Assembly: GCA_031285695.1 (NCBI GenBank)
Contig: JAITVR010000121.1
Span: 1 to 15,510, forward strand
Length of the DNA: 15,510 bases
Direction: 5' to 3'
From: Prevotellaceae bacterium
GTDB taxonomy: Bacteria; Bacteroidota; Bacteroidia; Bacteroidales; UBA932
Shown here: one piece after another, positions 1 through 7,757 of the stretch
How the letters are laid out: the number at the start of each line of letters is the position of its first letter
Numbering within the stretch: the first letter of the stretch is position 1
The notes under the pieces: generated by a model
Databases searched by the model: none
The model's input: the letters and a program-made list of their open reading frames with translations, nothing else
What the model was told of the DNA's origin: nothing
Made by a program: the position numbers and the translations under genes

Positions 1-25
1 CAGCATGACACCCCACGTACCCACC

Positions 26-196
26 GTCATTGCGAGGAGCGAGGTACGAGCGACGTGGCAACCGTAGCGAAGCGGAGTTCGGCGGAGCCAATCTCAAACC
101 CTATTAATATTAATGTCATACCGTGCTTGACACGGTATCTCCCAATCGGAGATTGGCTTCGCCGAGCTACGGTTGCTTCGCTTCGCTCGCAATGAC
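26..196. repeat. Compound REP-type palindrome with a nested second element
   Basis: The left half begins GTCATTGCGAGGAGCGAGG and runs to CCAATCTCA. The right half begins GGAGATTGGCTTCG and ends CTCGCAATGAC, so the two halves are an imperfect inverted repeat. A half-element of another family sits between them at about 115-143 (GTCATACCGTGCTTGACACG then GTATCTCCC), containing the small hairpin ACCGTG-CTTGA-CACGGT. Related elements occur at 3572-3655, 3978-4054, 5978-6046, 8176-8262 and 14355-14469. Bases 1-9 (CAGCATGAC) look like the end of one more copy. I see no coding sequence in 1-320. Confidence 0.85.
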
Positions 197-206
197 GTGG
201 TAGTAC

Positions 207-236
207 AAAAAGAGCCGAGGTTGGAACCTCGGCTCA
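207..236 (-). terminator. Second (distal) terminator hairpin after alaS
   Basis: GAGCCGAGGTT and AACCTCGGCTC (212-222 and 225-235) form an 11-bp arm pair around GG. On the minus strand the hairpin is followed by TTTTTGTACTACC. The same U-tract plus GTACTACC follows the terminator next to it, so the two look like a tandem pair with shared flanks. Confidence 0.75.
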
Positions 237-253
237 ACGGGGGTAGTACAAAA

Positions 254-289
254 AAAGAGCAAGGATAAGTTGAACTATCCTTGCTCTTT
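254..289 (-). terminator. Terminator of alaS
   Basis: AAGAGCAAGGATA (255-267) pairs with TATCCTTGCTCTT (276-288) around an 8-nt loop. On the minus strand, the direction of alaS, a run of seven T follows directly. This is a strong intrinsic terminator about 30 bp past the alaS stop codon. Confidence 0.9.
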
Positions 290-320
290 CCGTCTTTTGT
301 TCTTCCTCCTTCCTCCTTAC

Positions 321-2939
321 TTACACCTTTTCCCCTACCATCGCCATCATTTTGTCAAAGGCTGCGTTGAGGCCGTCGGGGTTTTTTCCGCCGGCGGTGG
401 CGTAGAAGGGTTGACCGCCACCGCCGCCGTCCATTGCCTTGGCGGCTTCGCGAATGATGGCGGAGGCGTTGGCCCCTTTTTTTACCAGCTCATCGGGGAG
501 CATGAGGGCTATGAGCGGTTTGCCCTCGTTGGCGCTTGCGGCGGCTACCACCACGTTGGGCTCGGCGGCGCGCAGCTGAAAGGCCAGCTCCTTGAGCACA
601 TCGGCGGACAGCGGCATTTTCACCTCCACCAGCTTGTAGGCGCCAAGCGGCTTGGCGCGCTGTAGCAGCTCGTTTTTCAGCGCAGCTATCTTTTCGTGCA
701 TGAAGCTTTCTACCTGCTTCTGCAAGTCCGAGTTTTCGGCAATGGTTTTCTTTATTGCGGCCAGCAAATTCGGGGTATTGAACAGGCTTTTGAGCTCGGT
801 CATGGCGCTTTGCATGGCGCGCACAAAGTCTTCGGCCTTTTCGCCGGTAAGGGCCTCAATGCGGCGCACGCCGGCGGATACGGCGCTTTCGGAGGTGATT
901 TTGAACAGCCCTATTTGCCCCGTGGCGTTTACGTGGGTGCCACCGCACAGCTCTACCGAGTTGCCAAACTTCATTACGCGCACGCTGTCGCCGTACTTTT
1001 CGCCAAAGAGCGCCATGGCGCCCATTTTCTTGGCCTCGTCAATGGGAATGGCGCGGTGGTCATCGGCCACATCGTTGCGGCGAATGAGCTCGTTTACCAT
1101 TTTTTCTACGCGAATAATCTCCTCGTCCGTTACCTTTTGGAAGTGCGAAAAGTCGAAGCGCAGCCCATCGGGCGATACCATGCTGCCCTTTTGCTCCACG
1201 TGCTTGCCCAGCACCTCGCGCAGGGCAAAGTGCATAAGGTGCGTGGCGGAGTGGTGGTTGGCCGAAAGGGTGCGCTTGTGCTCATCGACCACAGCGGTTA
1301 CGGGCATTTTTACATCTTTGGGCAGCGCGTTGGTGATGTGTATGGTGAGGCCATTGTCCTTTTGCGTGGCCACAACTTCTACCTTTTCGGTGCCCGAAAT
1401 AATAAGGCCTTGGTCGCCGGCCTGGCCGCCGCTTTCGCCGTAAAATGGCGTGCGCTCAAGCACCACCTGGTACTGCTCCTTGCCTTTGGTTTTTATTTTG
1501 CGGTAGCGGGCAATGCCGGTTTTTACCTCCAAAACATCGTAGCCCACAAACTCAAAGTCCGCGCCGGGCTTTACCTCCTCCCAGTCGCCGGTTTCTACGG
1601 CAGCGGCGTTGCGGCTGCGGTCTTTCTGCGTTTCCAGCTCCTTTTCAAAGGCTTTTTCGTCCACCGAAAATCCTTTTTCCGATGCCATCAAATCGATGAG
1701 GTCGTAGGGAAATCCGTAGGTATCGTATAGCACAAAGGCGGTTTTGCCGTCAATTTGCTTCTTACTTTCCTTTTGCAGCTTTTCCATTTCGGCATCGAGC
1801 ATGCGGATACCGATTTCGAGCGTGCGCAAAAAGGTGGATTCTTCCTCGTTAATTACCTTTTCAATCAGCTCCTGCTGCGCCTTTATTTCGGGAAACATCT
1901 CGCCCATTTGCGCCACCAAGGTTGGCACCAACTTGCAAATAAAGGGCTCTTTGAAGTTGAGGAACGTGAAGCCGTAGCGCACGGCGCGGCGCAGTATGCG
2001 GCGAATGACGTAGCCGGCCTTTACGTTGCCGGGCAGCTGCCCGTCGGCAATGCTGAAGCTGATGGCGCGCAGGTGGTCGGCAATGACGCGCATGGCAATG
2101 TCGGTTTCCTTGGCTGCGCCGTACTTTGCGCCGCACAGCTCGGATATTTTGCCTATGAGCGGCTGAAAAACATCGGTGTCGTAGTTGCTGGTTTTTCCTT
2201 GTAAAACCATGCACAGACGCTCGAAACCCATGCCCGTATCCACGTGCTTGGCGGGTAGCTGCTCAAGGCTGCCGTTGGCCTTGCGGTTGAACTGTATGAA
2301 GACTAAGTTCCAAATTTCGATAACGGTGGGCAGACCTTTGTTTACTAAGGTTGCTCCGTCCACCTTTTGGCGCTCACTGTCGGGGCGCAGGTCAACGTGA
2401 ATTTCGGTACAGGGGCCACAGGGGCCGGTGTCGCCCATTTCCCAAAAGTTGTCCTTTTTGTTTCCGTAAATAATTTGCGACTCGGGCAAAAACTGCTTCC
2501 ACAGCTCCAGCGCCTCGTTGTCGGGCTCCACGCCGTTGGCTGCATCGCCCTCAAACACGGTGGCGTACATGCGCGATTTGTCCATTTTGAACACATCAAC
2601 CAGTAGCTCCCACGCCCACGAAATAGCCTCCTTTTTGAAGTAGTTGCCAAAGCTCCAGTTGCCCAGCATTTCGAACATGGTGTGGTGGTACGTGTCGTGC
2701 CCCACTTCTTCTAAGTCGTTATGCTTGCCGCTAACGCGCAGGCACTTTTGCGTGTCGGCCACACGGCGGCTTTTGGGGGTGGCGTTGCCAAGGAAGTAGT
2801 CCTTAAACTGGTTCATGCCGGCGTTGGTAAACATCAGCGTGGGGTCGTTCTTAACCACCATGGGCGCCGAGGATACAATGAGGTGCTCTTTCGATTTGAA
2901 AAAATCTAAAAACGTGCGGCGAATTTCTTGCGAGGTCAT
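321..2939 (-). CDS. alaS: Alanine--tRNA ligase
   Basis: This is the cytosolic class II alanyl-tRNA synthetase (872 aa, the normal bacterial length), which charges tRNA-Ala and clears mischarged Ser/Gly. The N-terminal catalytic domain carries the family start ([20 protein letters not shown], residues 26-45), then [11 protein letters not shown] and NLVFIQFNR. The editing domain has the zinc-binding pair HHSATH (H563, H567) and CGGTH (C665, H669), so hydrolytic editing should be intact. The C-terminal C-Ala domain has the glycine run [14 protein letters not shown] near residue 840. The start is the first ATG and its next residues match the family. A TACCTTTG -7 box lies about 50 bp upstream, so alaS is probably transcribed on its own, and a strong terminator follows. 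The 5' leader contains a 7-bp repeat array. Confidence 0.98.
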   Translation of the reverse strand: MTSQEIRRTFLDFFKSKEHLIVSSAPMVVKNDPTLMFTNAGMNQFKDYFLGNATPKSRRVADTQKCLRVSGKHNDLEEVGHDTYHHTMFEMLGNWSFGNYFKKEAISWAWELLVDVFKMDKSRMYATVFEGDAANGVEPDNEALELWKQFLPESQIIYGNKKDNFWEMGDTGPCGPCTEIHVDLRPDSERQKVDGATLVNKGLPTVIEIWNLVFIQFNRKANGSLEQLPAKHVDTGMGFERLCMVLQGKTSNYDTDVFQPLIGKISELCGAKYGAAKETDIAMRVIADHLRAISFSIADGQLPGNVKAGYVIRRILRRAVRYGFTFLNFKEPFICKLVPTLVAQMGEMFPEIKAQQELIEKVINEEESTFLRTLEIGIRMLDAEMEKLQKESKKQIDGKTAFVLYDTYGFPYDLIDLMASEKGFSVDEKAFEKELETQKDRSRNAAAVETGDWEEVKPGADFEFVGYDVLEVKTGIARYRKIKTKGKEQYQVVLERTPFYGESGGQAGDQGLIISGTEKVEVVATQKDNGLTIHITNALPKDVKMPVTAVVDEHKRTLSANHHSATHLMHFALREVLGKHVEQKGSMVSPDGLRFDFSHFQKVTDEEIIRVEKMVNELIRRNDVADDHRAIPIDEAKKMGAMALFGEKYGDSVRVMKFGNSVELCGGTHVNATGQIGLFKITSESAVSAGVRRIEALTGEKAEDFVRAMQSAMTELKSLFNTPNLLAAIKKTIAENSDLQKQVESFMHEKIAALKNELLQRAKPLGAYKLVEVKMPLSADVLKELAFQLRAAEPNVVVAAASANEGKPLIALMLPDELVKKGANASAIIREAAKAMDGGGGGQPFYATAGGKNPDGLNAAFDKMMAMVGEKV

Positions 2940-2943
2940 AATT

Positions 2944-2978
2944 CTATTGAGAATTGAAAGTTGAAAACTGAAAATTTA
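2944..2978. repeat. Heptamer array in the alaS leader
   Basis: Five 7-bp units: CTATTGA, GAATTGA, AAGTTGA, AAACTGA, AAATTTA. Two further units (AGTAATG twice, 3000-3013) lie just beyond the promoter box and have a different motif with the same period. Confidence 0.75.
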
Positions 2979-2985
2979 CAGGGTG

Positions 2986-2993
2986 CAAAGGTA
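2986..2993 (-). promoter_or_regulatory. alaS promoter, -7 element
   Basis: The minus strand reads TACCTTTG, the Bacteroidota -7 consensus TAnnTTTG. No clear TTTG -33 element is seen at the usual 19-21 bp. The predicted transcript starts near 2979 and has a leader of about 40 nt. Confidence 0.65.
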
Positions 2994-3041
2994 GTAAAAA
3001 GTAATGAGTAATGAGAGCCGTCTGCAAGTCTGCCTGCCAAG

Positions 3042-3062
3042 CTACTGATTACTCGTTGCTAC
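3042..3062. repeat. Heptamer array at the recX 3' end
   Basis: Three 7-bp units, CTACTGA TTACTCG TTGCTAC, on the + strand. They encode the recX stop codon and its last residues on the minus strand. Confidence 0.55.
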
Positions 3063-3527
3063 TTCTCGCGCTGCCTTTGCCACCGCCTCGTACTTGTACC
3101 CTCGCGATACGCCAAAGCGCAGCAGCTTGGCAAAAAAATCCTGCGCCGATTTAGCCTTTATCGTTCGGGCTTTTTTTGTGAGCAATTCCTCCAGCGCAGC
3201 CGCCTCGTTTTCTACCTCTATAAAGGATAAGGCGTGGCTGATGTCATCTGCCGAAATGCGCTTGGCTTGTAGGTAGGTGCGAATTTTTACCTGTCCCCAC
3301 TTTGCCAAGCGCGATTTTTCGCGGGCAAAAGCGGCGGCGTAGCGGCGGTCGTCCACCCATTTTTCGGCCATGAGGCGTTGCATGATTTGCGCGGCAGCTT
3401 GCGGCTCAATTTTCCACTGCGCCAGCTTGCGCTGCGCCGCCTGCGAGCAGGTTTCGCGCAGCGAGCACGAGCGCTGTAGCCGCGCCAAGGCCTGCTCGGG
3501 GGTAATATCTTTTTTTTGGTTGGTCAT
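3042..3527 (-). CDS. recX: Regulatory protein RecX
   Basis: This is a RecX-family protein of 161 aa, the usual size. RecX binds the RecA filament and restrains its recombinase and coprotease activity. The sequence shows the family's helical repeats: ALARLQRSCSLRE, then MAEKWVDDRRYAAAFARE (the characteristic W-[VIL]-[DN]-D-x-R-[FY] segment), then KWGQVKIRTYLQAKRIS. It lies near prmC and ribD, an order common in Bacteroidota. Two features are odd. The gene ends inside a 7-bp repeat array, which supplies the last residues (VATSNQ) and the stop codon. Codons 4-6 contain a run of eight A, a possible slippage site. The start is the first ATG. No convincing promoter is visible in front of it; that space holds another array and a REP element. 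Confidence 0.93.
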   Translation of the reverse strand: MTNQKKDITPEQALARLQRSCSLRETCSQAAQRKLAQWKIEPQAAAQIMQRLMAEKWVDDRRYAAAFAREKSRLAKWGQVKIRTYLQAKRISADDISHALSFIEVENEAAALEELLTKKARTIKAKSAQDFFAKLLRFGVSRGYKYEAVAKAAREVATSNQ

Positions 3528-3528
3528 T

Positions 3529-3563
3529 AAGGGTTAAGGGTAAAAAGGTAAAGGGTGAAAGGT
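3529..3563. repeat. Heptamer array upstream of recX
   Basis: Five 7-bp units: AAGGGTT, AAGGGTA, AAAAGGT, AAAGGGT, GAAAGGT. The array begins 2 bp upstream of the recX start codon and is purine-rich on the + strand. Confidence 0.8.
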
Positions 3564-3571
3564 TGTACTAC

Positions 3572-3655
3572 GTCATTGCGAGGAGCGAGGCACGAGCAAC
3601 GTGGCAATCTCACGCCCGATGTTGAGATTGCTTCGCTAAACCCGCTCGCAATGAC
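3572..3655. repeat. REP-type palindrome
   Basis: It begins GTCATTGCGAGGAGCGAGG and ends CGCTCGCAATGAC. The inner arms GGCAATCTCA and TGAGATTGC surround a short loop. It is the same family as 26-196 and 14355-14469 and fills most of the recX / DUF2007 spacer. Confidence 0.85.
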
Positions 3656-3680
3656 GTGGTATAAATTATACCATCGCCTC

Positions 3681-3965
3681 TTACCAATTTAGCGCTTTTG
3701 CAAAAAATAATTTCCACTTCGCTACGCAAAAATCCTCGCTACGCAGACGTCCTTTTTCTTTTAAAACACGCAGGGCTTGCAGCAAGTTTTTGCGCTGCAC
3801 CTGCACCCACCACTTTCCGCCCACACCTTTGTAGTAGGGAGAATTTGGCGATAATTTTTCTTCCAACGCTCGGCACGCAATGCCGCCGGATTCAAGCAGT
3901 CCGCGCGCTATGGCCGCATCGGCGGCAGCGTAAAATGAAGCGATGGATATGAATTTATTTCTCAT
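3681..3965 (-). CDS. DUF2007-type small protein
   Basis: A 94-aa soluble protein with no signal peptide or membrane segment. The N-terminal part, FYAAADAAIARGLLESGGIACRALE, matches the pattern of DUF2007 ('putative signal transducing protein') families: a short beta strand, a helix starting near A-x-A-R-G-L-L-E, then G-I. A later GGKWWVQVQRKNLLQALRVL segment resembles their second strand-helix unit. The biochemical role of the family is not established. The last 25 residues are basic and aromatic (KWKLFFAKALNW) and are not recognised. It lies between prmC and recX, bounded by REP elements on both sides, so it may be a later insertion into that pair. No promoter was seen. Confidence 0.75.
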   Translation of the reverse strand: MRNKFISIASFYAAADAAIARGLLESGGIACRALEEKLSPNSPYYKGVGGKWWVQVQRKNLLQALRVLKEKGRLRSEDFCVAKWKLFFAKALNW

Positions 3966-3977
3966 ATTTTAATCGTT

Positions 3978-4054
3978 GTCATTGCGGGCTTGACCCGCAA
4001 TCTCATAATCAAAGCAATACTATTCAAGGAATTGCGGGTCAAGTCCGCAATGAC
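3978..4054. repeat. REP-type palindrome, 'GCGGGCTTGACCCGC' family
   Basis: It begins GTCATTGCGGGCTTGACCCG followed by CAATCTCAT, and ends AATTGCGGGTCAAGTCCGC then AATGAC. Each half contains its own mini-hairpin (GCGGG-CTTGA-CCCGC). The outer GTCATT and AATGAC edges are shared with the other REP families in the window. Confidence 0.85.
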
Positions 4055-4081
4055 ACTTTCCACTTTCAACTCTCCATTTTC
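4054..4081. repeat. Heptamer array over the prmC 3' end
   Basis: Four 7-bp units: CACTTTC, CACTTTC, AACTCTC, CATTTTC. The array ends at the prmC stop codon (TGA, 4082-4080 on the minus strand). Confidence 0.75.
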
Positions 4082-4952
4082 AATTAAGCGAAGCGCGTAT
4101 CATTCTGTCCTTTCCATTAATATCCTTTCGCAAAACGATGTTCTCAAACCCTTTTTCCTTCAGCATTTCCACCGTTTCATTGCCAAACATCGCGTTGATT
4201 TCAAAGTAAAGAAATCCGCTTTTAGCGAGCGATTTTTTTGCAAAATCAGCAATGACGGAGTAAAACACAAGCGGATTGCTATCCTCTACAAACAAGGCGG
4301 TGTGCGGCTCGTAGCGCAGCACGTTGTCGCGCATTTGCGCCTTTTCGCTTTGGCACACGTAGGGCGGATTGCTTACCACAACGTTGAATTGAGAGTTGAG
4401 AATTGAGAGTTGAGAATTGAGAATGTCAACTTGCTCAAATTTTACATTTACGTTATTTTCAGCAGCATTTTTTTGGGCAACCTCAAGCGCATTTTCCGAA
4501 ATATCCCAAGCGGCGACTTCGCTGTGCGGAATATTTTTTGCTAAAGAAATGGCAATGCAACCGCTGCCCGTCCCAATGTCCAAAAGTCGCAAGTCGCAAG
4601 TCGCAGGTCGCAAATCGGAGATTATCCACTCCACCAGCTCTTCAGTTTCAGGGCGCGGTATTAGCGTGTGCTCGTTTACAAAAAATGTCATTCCGTAAAA
4701 TTCCGCCTTGCCCAAAATTTGCTGAATGGGGCGCATTGTTTGCAGCTGCGCCACAGCTTGCTGTATTTGTTTGGCAACATTTTCTTCCGCCTTTTTTTCT
4801 AAAGAAATGTAGCGCTGCGCGGGCGCAATACCTGCAAATTCGGAAAACAAAATCCTGCTCAACGCCTGCACTTCTTGAGCAGGGTAAAGGGCTTCTAATT
4901 TTTGTTTGACAAAATCGAGAAGTGATTTTACGGTATGCTGCGAATTTTGCAT
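4080..4952 (-). CDS. prmC: PrmC, release factor glutamine methyltransferase
   Basis: This cytosolic SAM-dependent enzyme (290 aa) methylates the GGQ glutamine of release factors RF1 and RF2. The N-terminal helical domain is followed by the family segment FVNEHTLIPRPETEELVEW, SAM motif I LDIGTGSG (residues 124-131) and the catalytic NPPY (195-198). The start at 4952 is preferred over the ATG at 4979, because a TACCTTTG promoter box at 4969-4976 places transcription start downstream of the earlier ATG. Two segments, about residues 113-122 and 178-188, are translated 7-bp repeat arrays placed in loops just before motif I and just before NPPY. Both keep the frame, and the motifs stay intact, so the enzyme is probably active. 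A third array overlaps the stop codon. Confidence 0.96.
   Translation of the reverse strand: MQNSQHTVKSLLDFVKQKLEALYPAQEVQALSRILFSEFAGIAPAQRYISLEKKAEENVAKQIQQAVAQLQTMRPIQQILGKAEFYGMTFFVNEHTLIPRPETEELVEWIISDLRPATCDLRLLDIGTGSGCIAISLAKNIPHSEVAAWDISENALEVAQKNAAENNVNVKFEQVDILNSQLSILNSQFNVVVSNPPYVCQSEKAQMRDNVLRYEPHTALFVEDSNPLVFYSVIADFAKKSLAKSGFLYFEINAMFGNETVEMLKEKGFENIVLRKDINGKDRMIRASLN
4384..4425. repeat. Heptamer array inside prmC (before NPPY)
   Basis: Six 7-bp units, + strand: TTGAATT, GAGAGTT, GAGAATT, GAGAGTT, GAGAATT, GAGAATG. Total 42 bp. Read on the minus strand in the prmC frame it gives a repeated peptide, LNSQLSI-LNSQF (about residues 177-189). Confidence 0.9.
4584..4618. repeat. Heptamer array inside prmC (before SAM motif I)
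   Basis: Five 7-bp units: AAGTCGC, AAGTCGC, AAGTCGC, AGGTCGC, AAATCGG. In the prmC frame it reads DLRPATC-DLRL, a 7-residue peptide repeat at about residues 113-123. Confidence 0.9.
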
Positions 4953-4976
4953 TAACTTTGCGTTTGCACAAAGGTA
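4953..4976. promoter_or_regulatory. Divergent promoter pair for ribD (+) and prmC (-)
   Basis: On the + strand TAACTTTG (4953-4960) fits TAnnTTTG and would start the ribD message near 4967, about 16 nt before its ATG. On the minus strand TACCTTTG (4976-4969) would start the prmC message near 4962. The two boxes face each other across 8 bp, so the polymerase footprints overlap. No clean -33 TTTG is visible for either. Confidence 0.65.
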
Positions 4977-4982
4977 CAAAAT

Positions 4983-5966
4983 ATGTCAACGCACGAAACA
5001 TACATGCGCCGCTGCCTGGAAATTGCGCAAAACGGCTTAGGACGAGTTGCGCCCAACCCTATGGTGGGCGCGGTTTTGGTGCGCAACGAAGAAATTATTG
5101 CCGAAGGATTTCATCGCGCGCACGGCTTGCCGCATGCCGAGCCCGAGGCAATAAATAAGGTGGAAAATAAAGATTTACTGCGCGACTGCACGCTGTACGT
5201 GAGCCTTGAGCCGTGCAGCCACTTTGGCAAAACTCCGCCCTGCGCCGAGCTGATTATTGCCTCGCAAATTCCGCGCGTGGTGGTGGCCACCACCGATATT
5301 TTTTCTAAAGTAAACGGTGCGGGAATTCAGCGTTTGCGCCAAGCAGGCGTTGAGGTTACGGTGGGAATTTTGGAAAAAGAAGCGCGCGAGCAGAACAAGC
5401 GTTTTTTTACCTTTCACGAAAAAAAACGCCCCTACATTATTCTCAAGTGGGCGCAAACTTCGGACGGATTTATTGATATTTTTCGCACGACAAATGAGCC
5501 TCCGGCAAAAATCAGCAACAGCGAAGCGCACCGCCTAAGCCACCGCTGGCGCACCGAGGAGCAGGCCATAATGGTGGGCGCAAACACTGCGCTGATGGAC
5601 AATCCCACGCTTACAGCGCGCTTGTGGAGCGGGAAAAATCCCACGCGCATACTGATTGATGAAAGAAATAATTTGCCCCGCACGCTCAACATTTTTAACG
5701 ATGAGGCGCCGACAAGTATTTTCAATAATTCGGATATAAATTTTTGGCTAAAGGAGCTGCACGAAAAAAACATTCAGTCGGTAATTGTTGAGGGCGGCGC
5801 AAGGCTGCTGCAAAAATTTATTGCCGCCGAGCTGTGGGACGAGGCAAGAATTTTTACCGCTCCGCAGAAATTTGGTAAAGGAGTATGCGCACCAAAAATT
5901 AATGGAGCTGCGCGAAGCGAGGAATTTTTGGGAGATAATAAGCTGAGGGTTATTTTTCCTTGTTAG
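4983..5966 (+). CDS. ribD: RibD, bifunctional deaminase/reductase of riboflavin synthesis
   Basis: This cytosolic enzyme carries out the second and third steps from GTP to riboflavin: deamination of the diaminopyrimidine and reduction of its ribosyl group. The N-terminal deaminase domain has the substrate segment APNPMVGAVLV, the zinc/catalytic HAE (H51, E53) and PCSHFGKTPPC with C78 and C87 as zinc ligands. The reductase domain begins near RPYIILKWAQTSDGFID (about residue 149) and contains VGANTALMDNPTLTAR and VEGGARLLQKF. At 327 aa it is slightly shorter than E. coli RibD but has both domains. The start codon is the first ATG after its promoter box. It is divergent from prmC, a common Bacteroidota arrangement, and no other riboflavin gene is visible in the window. 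Confidence 0.97.
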   Translation: MSTHETYMRRCLEIAQNGLGRVAPNPMVGAVLVRNEEIIAEGFHRAHGLPHAEPEAINKVENKDLLRDCTLYVSLEPCSHFGKTPPCAELIIASQIPRVVVATTDIFSKVNGAGIQRLRQAGVEVTVGILEKEAREQNKRFFTFHEKKRPYIILKWAQTSDGFIDIFRTTNEPPAKISNSEAHRLSHRWRTEEQAIMVGANTALMDNPTLTARLWSGKNPTRILIDERNNLPRTLNIFNDEAPTSIFNNSDINFWLKELHEKNIQSVIVEGGARLLQKFIAAELWDEARIFTAPQKFGKGVCAPKINGAARSEEFLGDNKLRVIFPC

Positions 5967-5977
5967 CTTCGCTTGTT

Positions 5978-6046
5978 GTCATTTTGAGCGAAGCCAATCT
6001 CAAGCCATTGGTATGAGATTGCTTCGCTAAACCCGCTCGCAATGAC
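5978..6046. repeat. REP-type palindrome between ribD and dnaA
   Basis: A hybrid element. The left half is GTCATTTTGAGCGAAGCC then AATCTCA. The right half is TGAGATTGCTTCGC then CCCGCTCGCAATGAC. It lies between convergent ribD and dnaA, where it may also fold in both transcripts. Confidence 0.8.
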
Positions 6047-6100
6047 GTGGTTTTTCTACAAGCTTCAGCATGACAACAGGCAAGTTTTGGCACAAAAGAA

Positions 6101-6133
6101 AAAGGCGATGGTTACATCGCCTTTAGTTTTTTC
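6101..6133 (-). terminator. dnaA terminator overlapping its stop codon
   Basis: AAAGGCGATG and CATCGCCTTT form a 10-bp stem with loop GTTA (6101-6124). On the minus strand the hairpin is followed by TTTTTCTTTTG. The dnaA stop codon (6114-6112) is in the loop and the last three sense codons form one arm. On the + strand a weaker T-tract follows, so it may also stop ribD transcription. Confidence 0.8.
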
Positions 6134-7524
6134 TCAATGTTGCCGACTAAGTCAGAAAAGCTGCGGTCGGTTTCCATCAGGTTGTTTACCTGCTTGCAGG
6201 CGTGCAGCACGGTGGCGTGATTTTTTCCGCCTATCTGCGCGCCAATGGAGGCCAATGATGATTTGGTTAAACTTTTGCTGAAGTACATGGCAATTTGTCG
6301 CGCCTGCACTATTTCGCGCTTGCGTGTTTTCGACTGCGCGTTGTCCGACGAAACGTTGAAGTACTCGCACACGCTTTTGTAAATGCTATCCACCGACAGC
6401 TCCTTCTGCGTGTTCCGAATATTTTTGTTGACCACGCTCACCACCATTTCCATCGAAATGGCTTTTTTGTTGAACGTAGCCTCGGCTAGCAGGCGGTTGA
6501 GCACGCCCTCAAATTCGCGCACGTTGTTGCTAACTTTGTCGGCCAAATATTCAATAATATCATCGCCCAACTCAATGCCGTCCTTGTGCACCTTGTGGCG
6601 GTAAATGGCCAAGCGCGTAGCGTAATCGGGTGCGGTAATTTCAACGGGCAGCCCCCACTTGAAGCGCGAAAGTATGCGCGGTTCAAGCCCTTCAATGTCC
6701 ACCGGTGCCTTGTCCGAGGTAAGAATGATTTGCTTTTTTGAGCGGTGCAGCTGGTCAAAAATGTGGAAAAAAGTATCCTGCGTTTTGCTTTGCCCGGCAA
6801 AGTCGTGCACATCGTCGAGTATCAGCACATCTACCATTTGGTAAAAGTGCAAAAAGTTGTTGATTTCGTTTTTCTGAACGGCGCTTGTGTACTGCTCCTT
6901 AAACTTGTTGGCGTTGACGTACAGCACCACTTTTTCGGGGTGCGCTTTTTTGGTTTCGAGCCCAATGGCCTGCGCCAAGTGCGTTTTGCCAAGCCCAGTT
7001 CCGCCGTTTATAAAAAGCGGATTAAACGCGCCTTCGCCCGGATTTTGCGCAATGGCCAAGCCTGCGTTACGCGCCAGCTTGTTGCAATCGCCTTCAATGT
7101 AGTTTTCAAAAGAATACTTTGGGTTGAGCTGCGGGTCAATTTCTAAGTTGCGCAAGCCCGGCATTACAAAGGGATTGAAGCCTTTTACAGGCTTATCGGA
7201 GGTGGAAACGTTGAGCGGCACGGGACGGTTGCGCGGCGCCTTGTCCACCTGCGGCATGGGGTGCGAGGCCGCGCCGGCCACCACCACGCTGTACTCCAAG
7301 CGCGCTTTTTCGCCCAACTCCTTGCGAATAGTTTTGCGCAGCAGGTCAAGATAATTTTCCTCTAAATACTCGTATATAAAGTGGCTGGGGACTTGAATGG
7401 TCAGCGTACTTTCCTCGAGCTTCAGCGGCGTAATTTTTTCGAACAGCGCCTTGTAGCTTTCCTCGCTCACGTTGTCCTTTATTATCTGCAAGCACCTGCT
7501 CCAAATTTCTTGATAACCTACCAT
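6112..7524 (-). CDS. dnaA: Chromosomal replication initiator DnaA
   Basis: DnaA is an AAA+ ATPase that binds DnaA boxes and melts the replication origin. The 470-aa protein has all four domains: helical domain I (residues 1-80, IWSRCLQIIKDNVSEESY), a short variable linker (about 82-133), the AAA+ core with Walker A GGTGLGKTH (174-182) and Walker B VLILDDVHDF (233-242), and the C-terminal helix-turn-helix with the signature SLASIGAQIGGKNHATVLHA. The first ATG matches the family N-terminus. It is the only gene between ribD and the S4 gene, with its own terminator. A perfect DnaA box lies 74 bp upstream, so it may repress itself, as in many bacteria. Confidence 0.98.
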   Translation of the reverse strand: MVGYQEIWSRCLQIIKDNVSEESYKALFEKITPLKLEESTLTIQVPSHFIYEYLEENYLDLLRKTIRKELGEKARLEYSVVVAGAASHPMPQVDKAPRNRPVPLNVSTSDKPVKGFNPFVMPGLRNLEIDPQLNPKYSFENYIEGDCNKLARNAGLAIAQNPGEGAFNPLFINGGTGLGKTHLAQAIGLETKKAHPEKVVLYVNANKFKEQYTSAVQKNEINNFLHFYQMVDVLILDDVHDFAGQSKTQDTFFHIFDQLHRSKKQIILTSDKAPVDIEGLEPRILSRFKWGLPVEITAPDYATRLAIYRHKVHKDGIELGDDIIEYLADKVSNNVREFEGVLNRLLAEATFNKKAISMEMVVSVVNKNIRNTQKELSVDSIYKSVCEYFNVSSDNAQSKTRKREIVQARQIAMYFSKSLTKSSLASIGAQIGGKNHATVLHACKQVNNLMETDRSFSDLVGNIEKKLKAM

Positions 7525-7757
7525 ACTTTCTCCTTAAACAAAATTCTTTTGAACAAAATATTGTTGATTTTTTGAATTGCAAAGTTGTGAAAAAACTTGT
7601 GGATAAAAAAACTTTTTTTGCTTGCTTTTCTCGATATAATTTTAAAGCTCTTATCCTCAACATCAATATTTTTTCGTGCTAAAAAGAGCTCTTTTTTTCT
7701 TAAAATTTTAGCTCTTTGCATAAGCTACTGATGGCTATGTAAAAGGTGCGGTTGAGC
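7525..7757. promoter_or_regulatory. AT-rich dnaA upstream region with DnaA-box cluster (possible origin)
   Basis: TGTGGATAA at 7598-7606 is an exact DnaA box (TTATCCACA on the minus strand). TGTGAAAAA (7586-7594) and TTATCCTCA (7651-7659) each differ by one base. The region also has long A/T runs, the perfect 16-bp palindrome AAAAAGAGCTCTTTTT (7681-7696) and TAAAATTTTA (7701-7710). The dnaA promoter must be here, but no TAnnTTTG box was found. It could be an origin or only an autoregulatory promoter. Confidence 0.5.

Noticed and set aside
270..2909. Several long open frames on the + strand across alaS (for example 652-1443 and 696-1730)
   Set aside because: They are opposite-strand shadows of alaS, which matches its family over its full length. 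Their translations show only biased Cys/Arg- or Val/Gly/His-rich composition.
3512..3519. Phase variation of recX through its run of eight A near the start
   Set aside because: The run is short for phase variation, RecX is not a usual target, and a single sequence cannot show variation.
4384..4618. prmC as a pseudogene because of repeat insertions
   Set aside because: Both inserts keep the frame, all SAM and NPPY motifs are present, and the promoter is intact.
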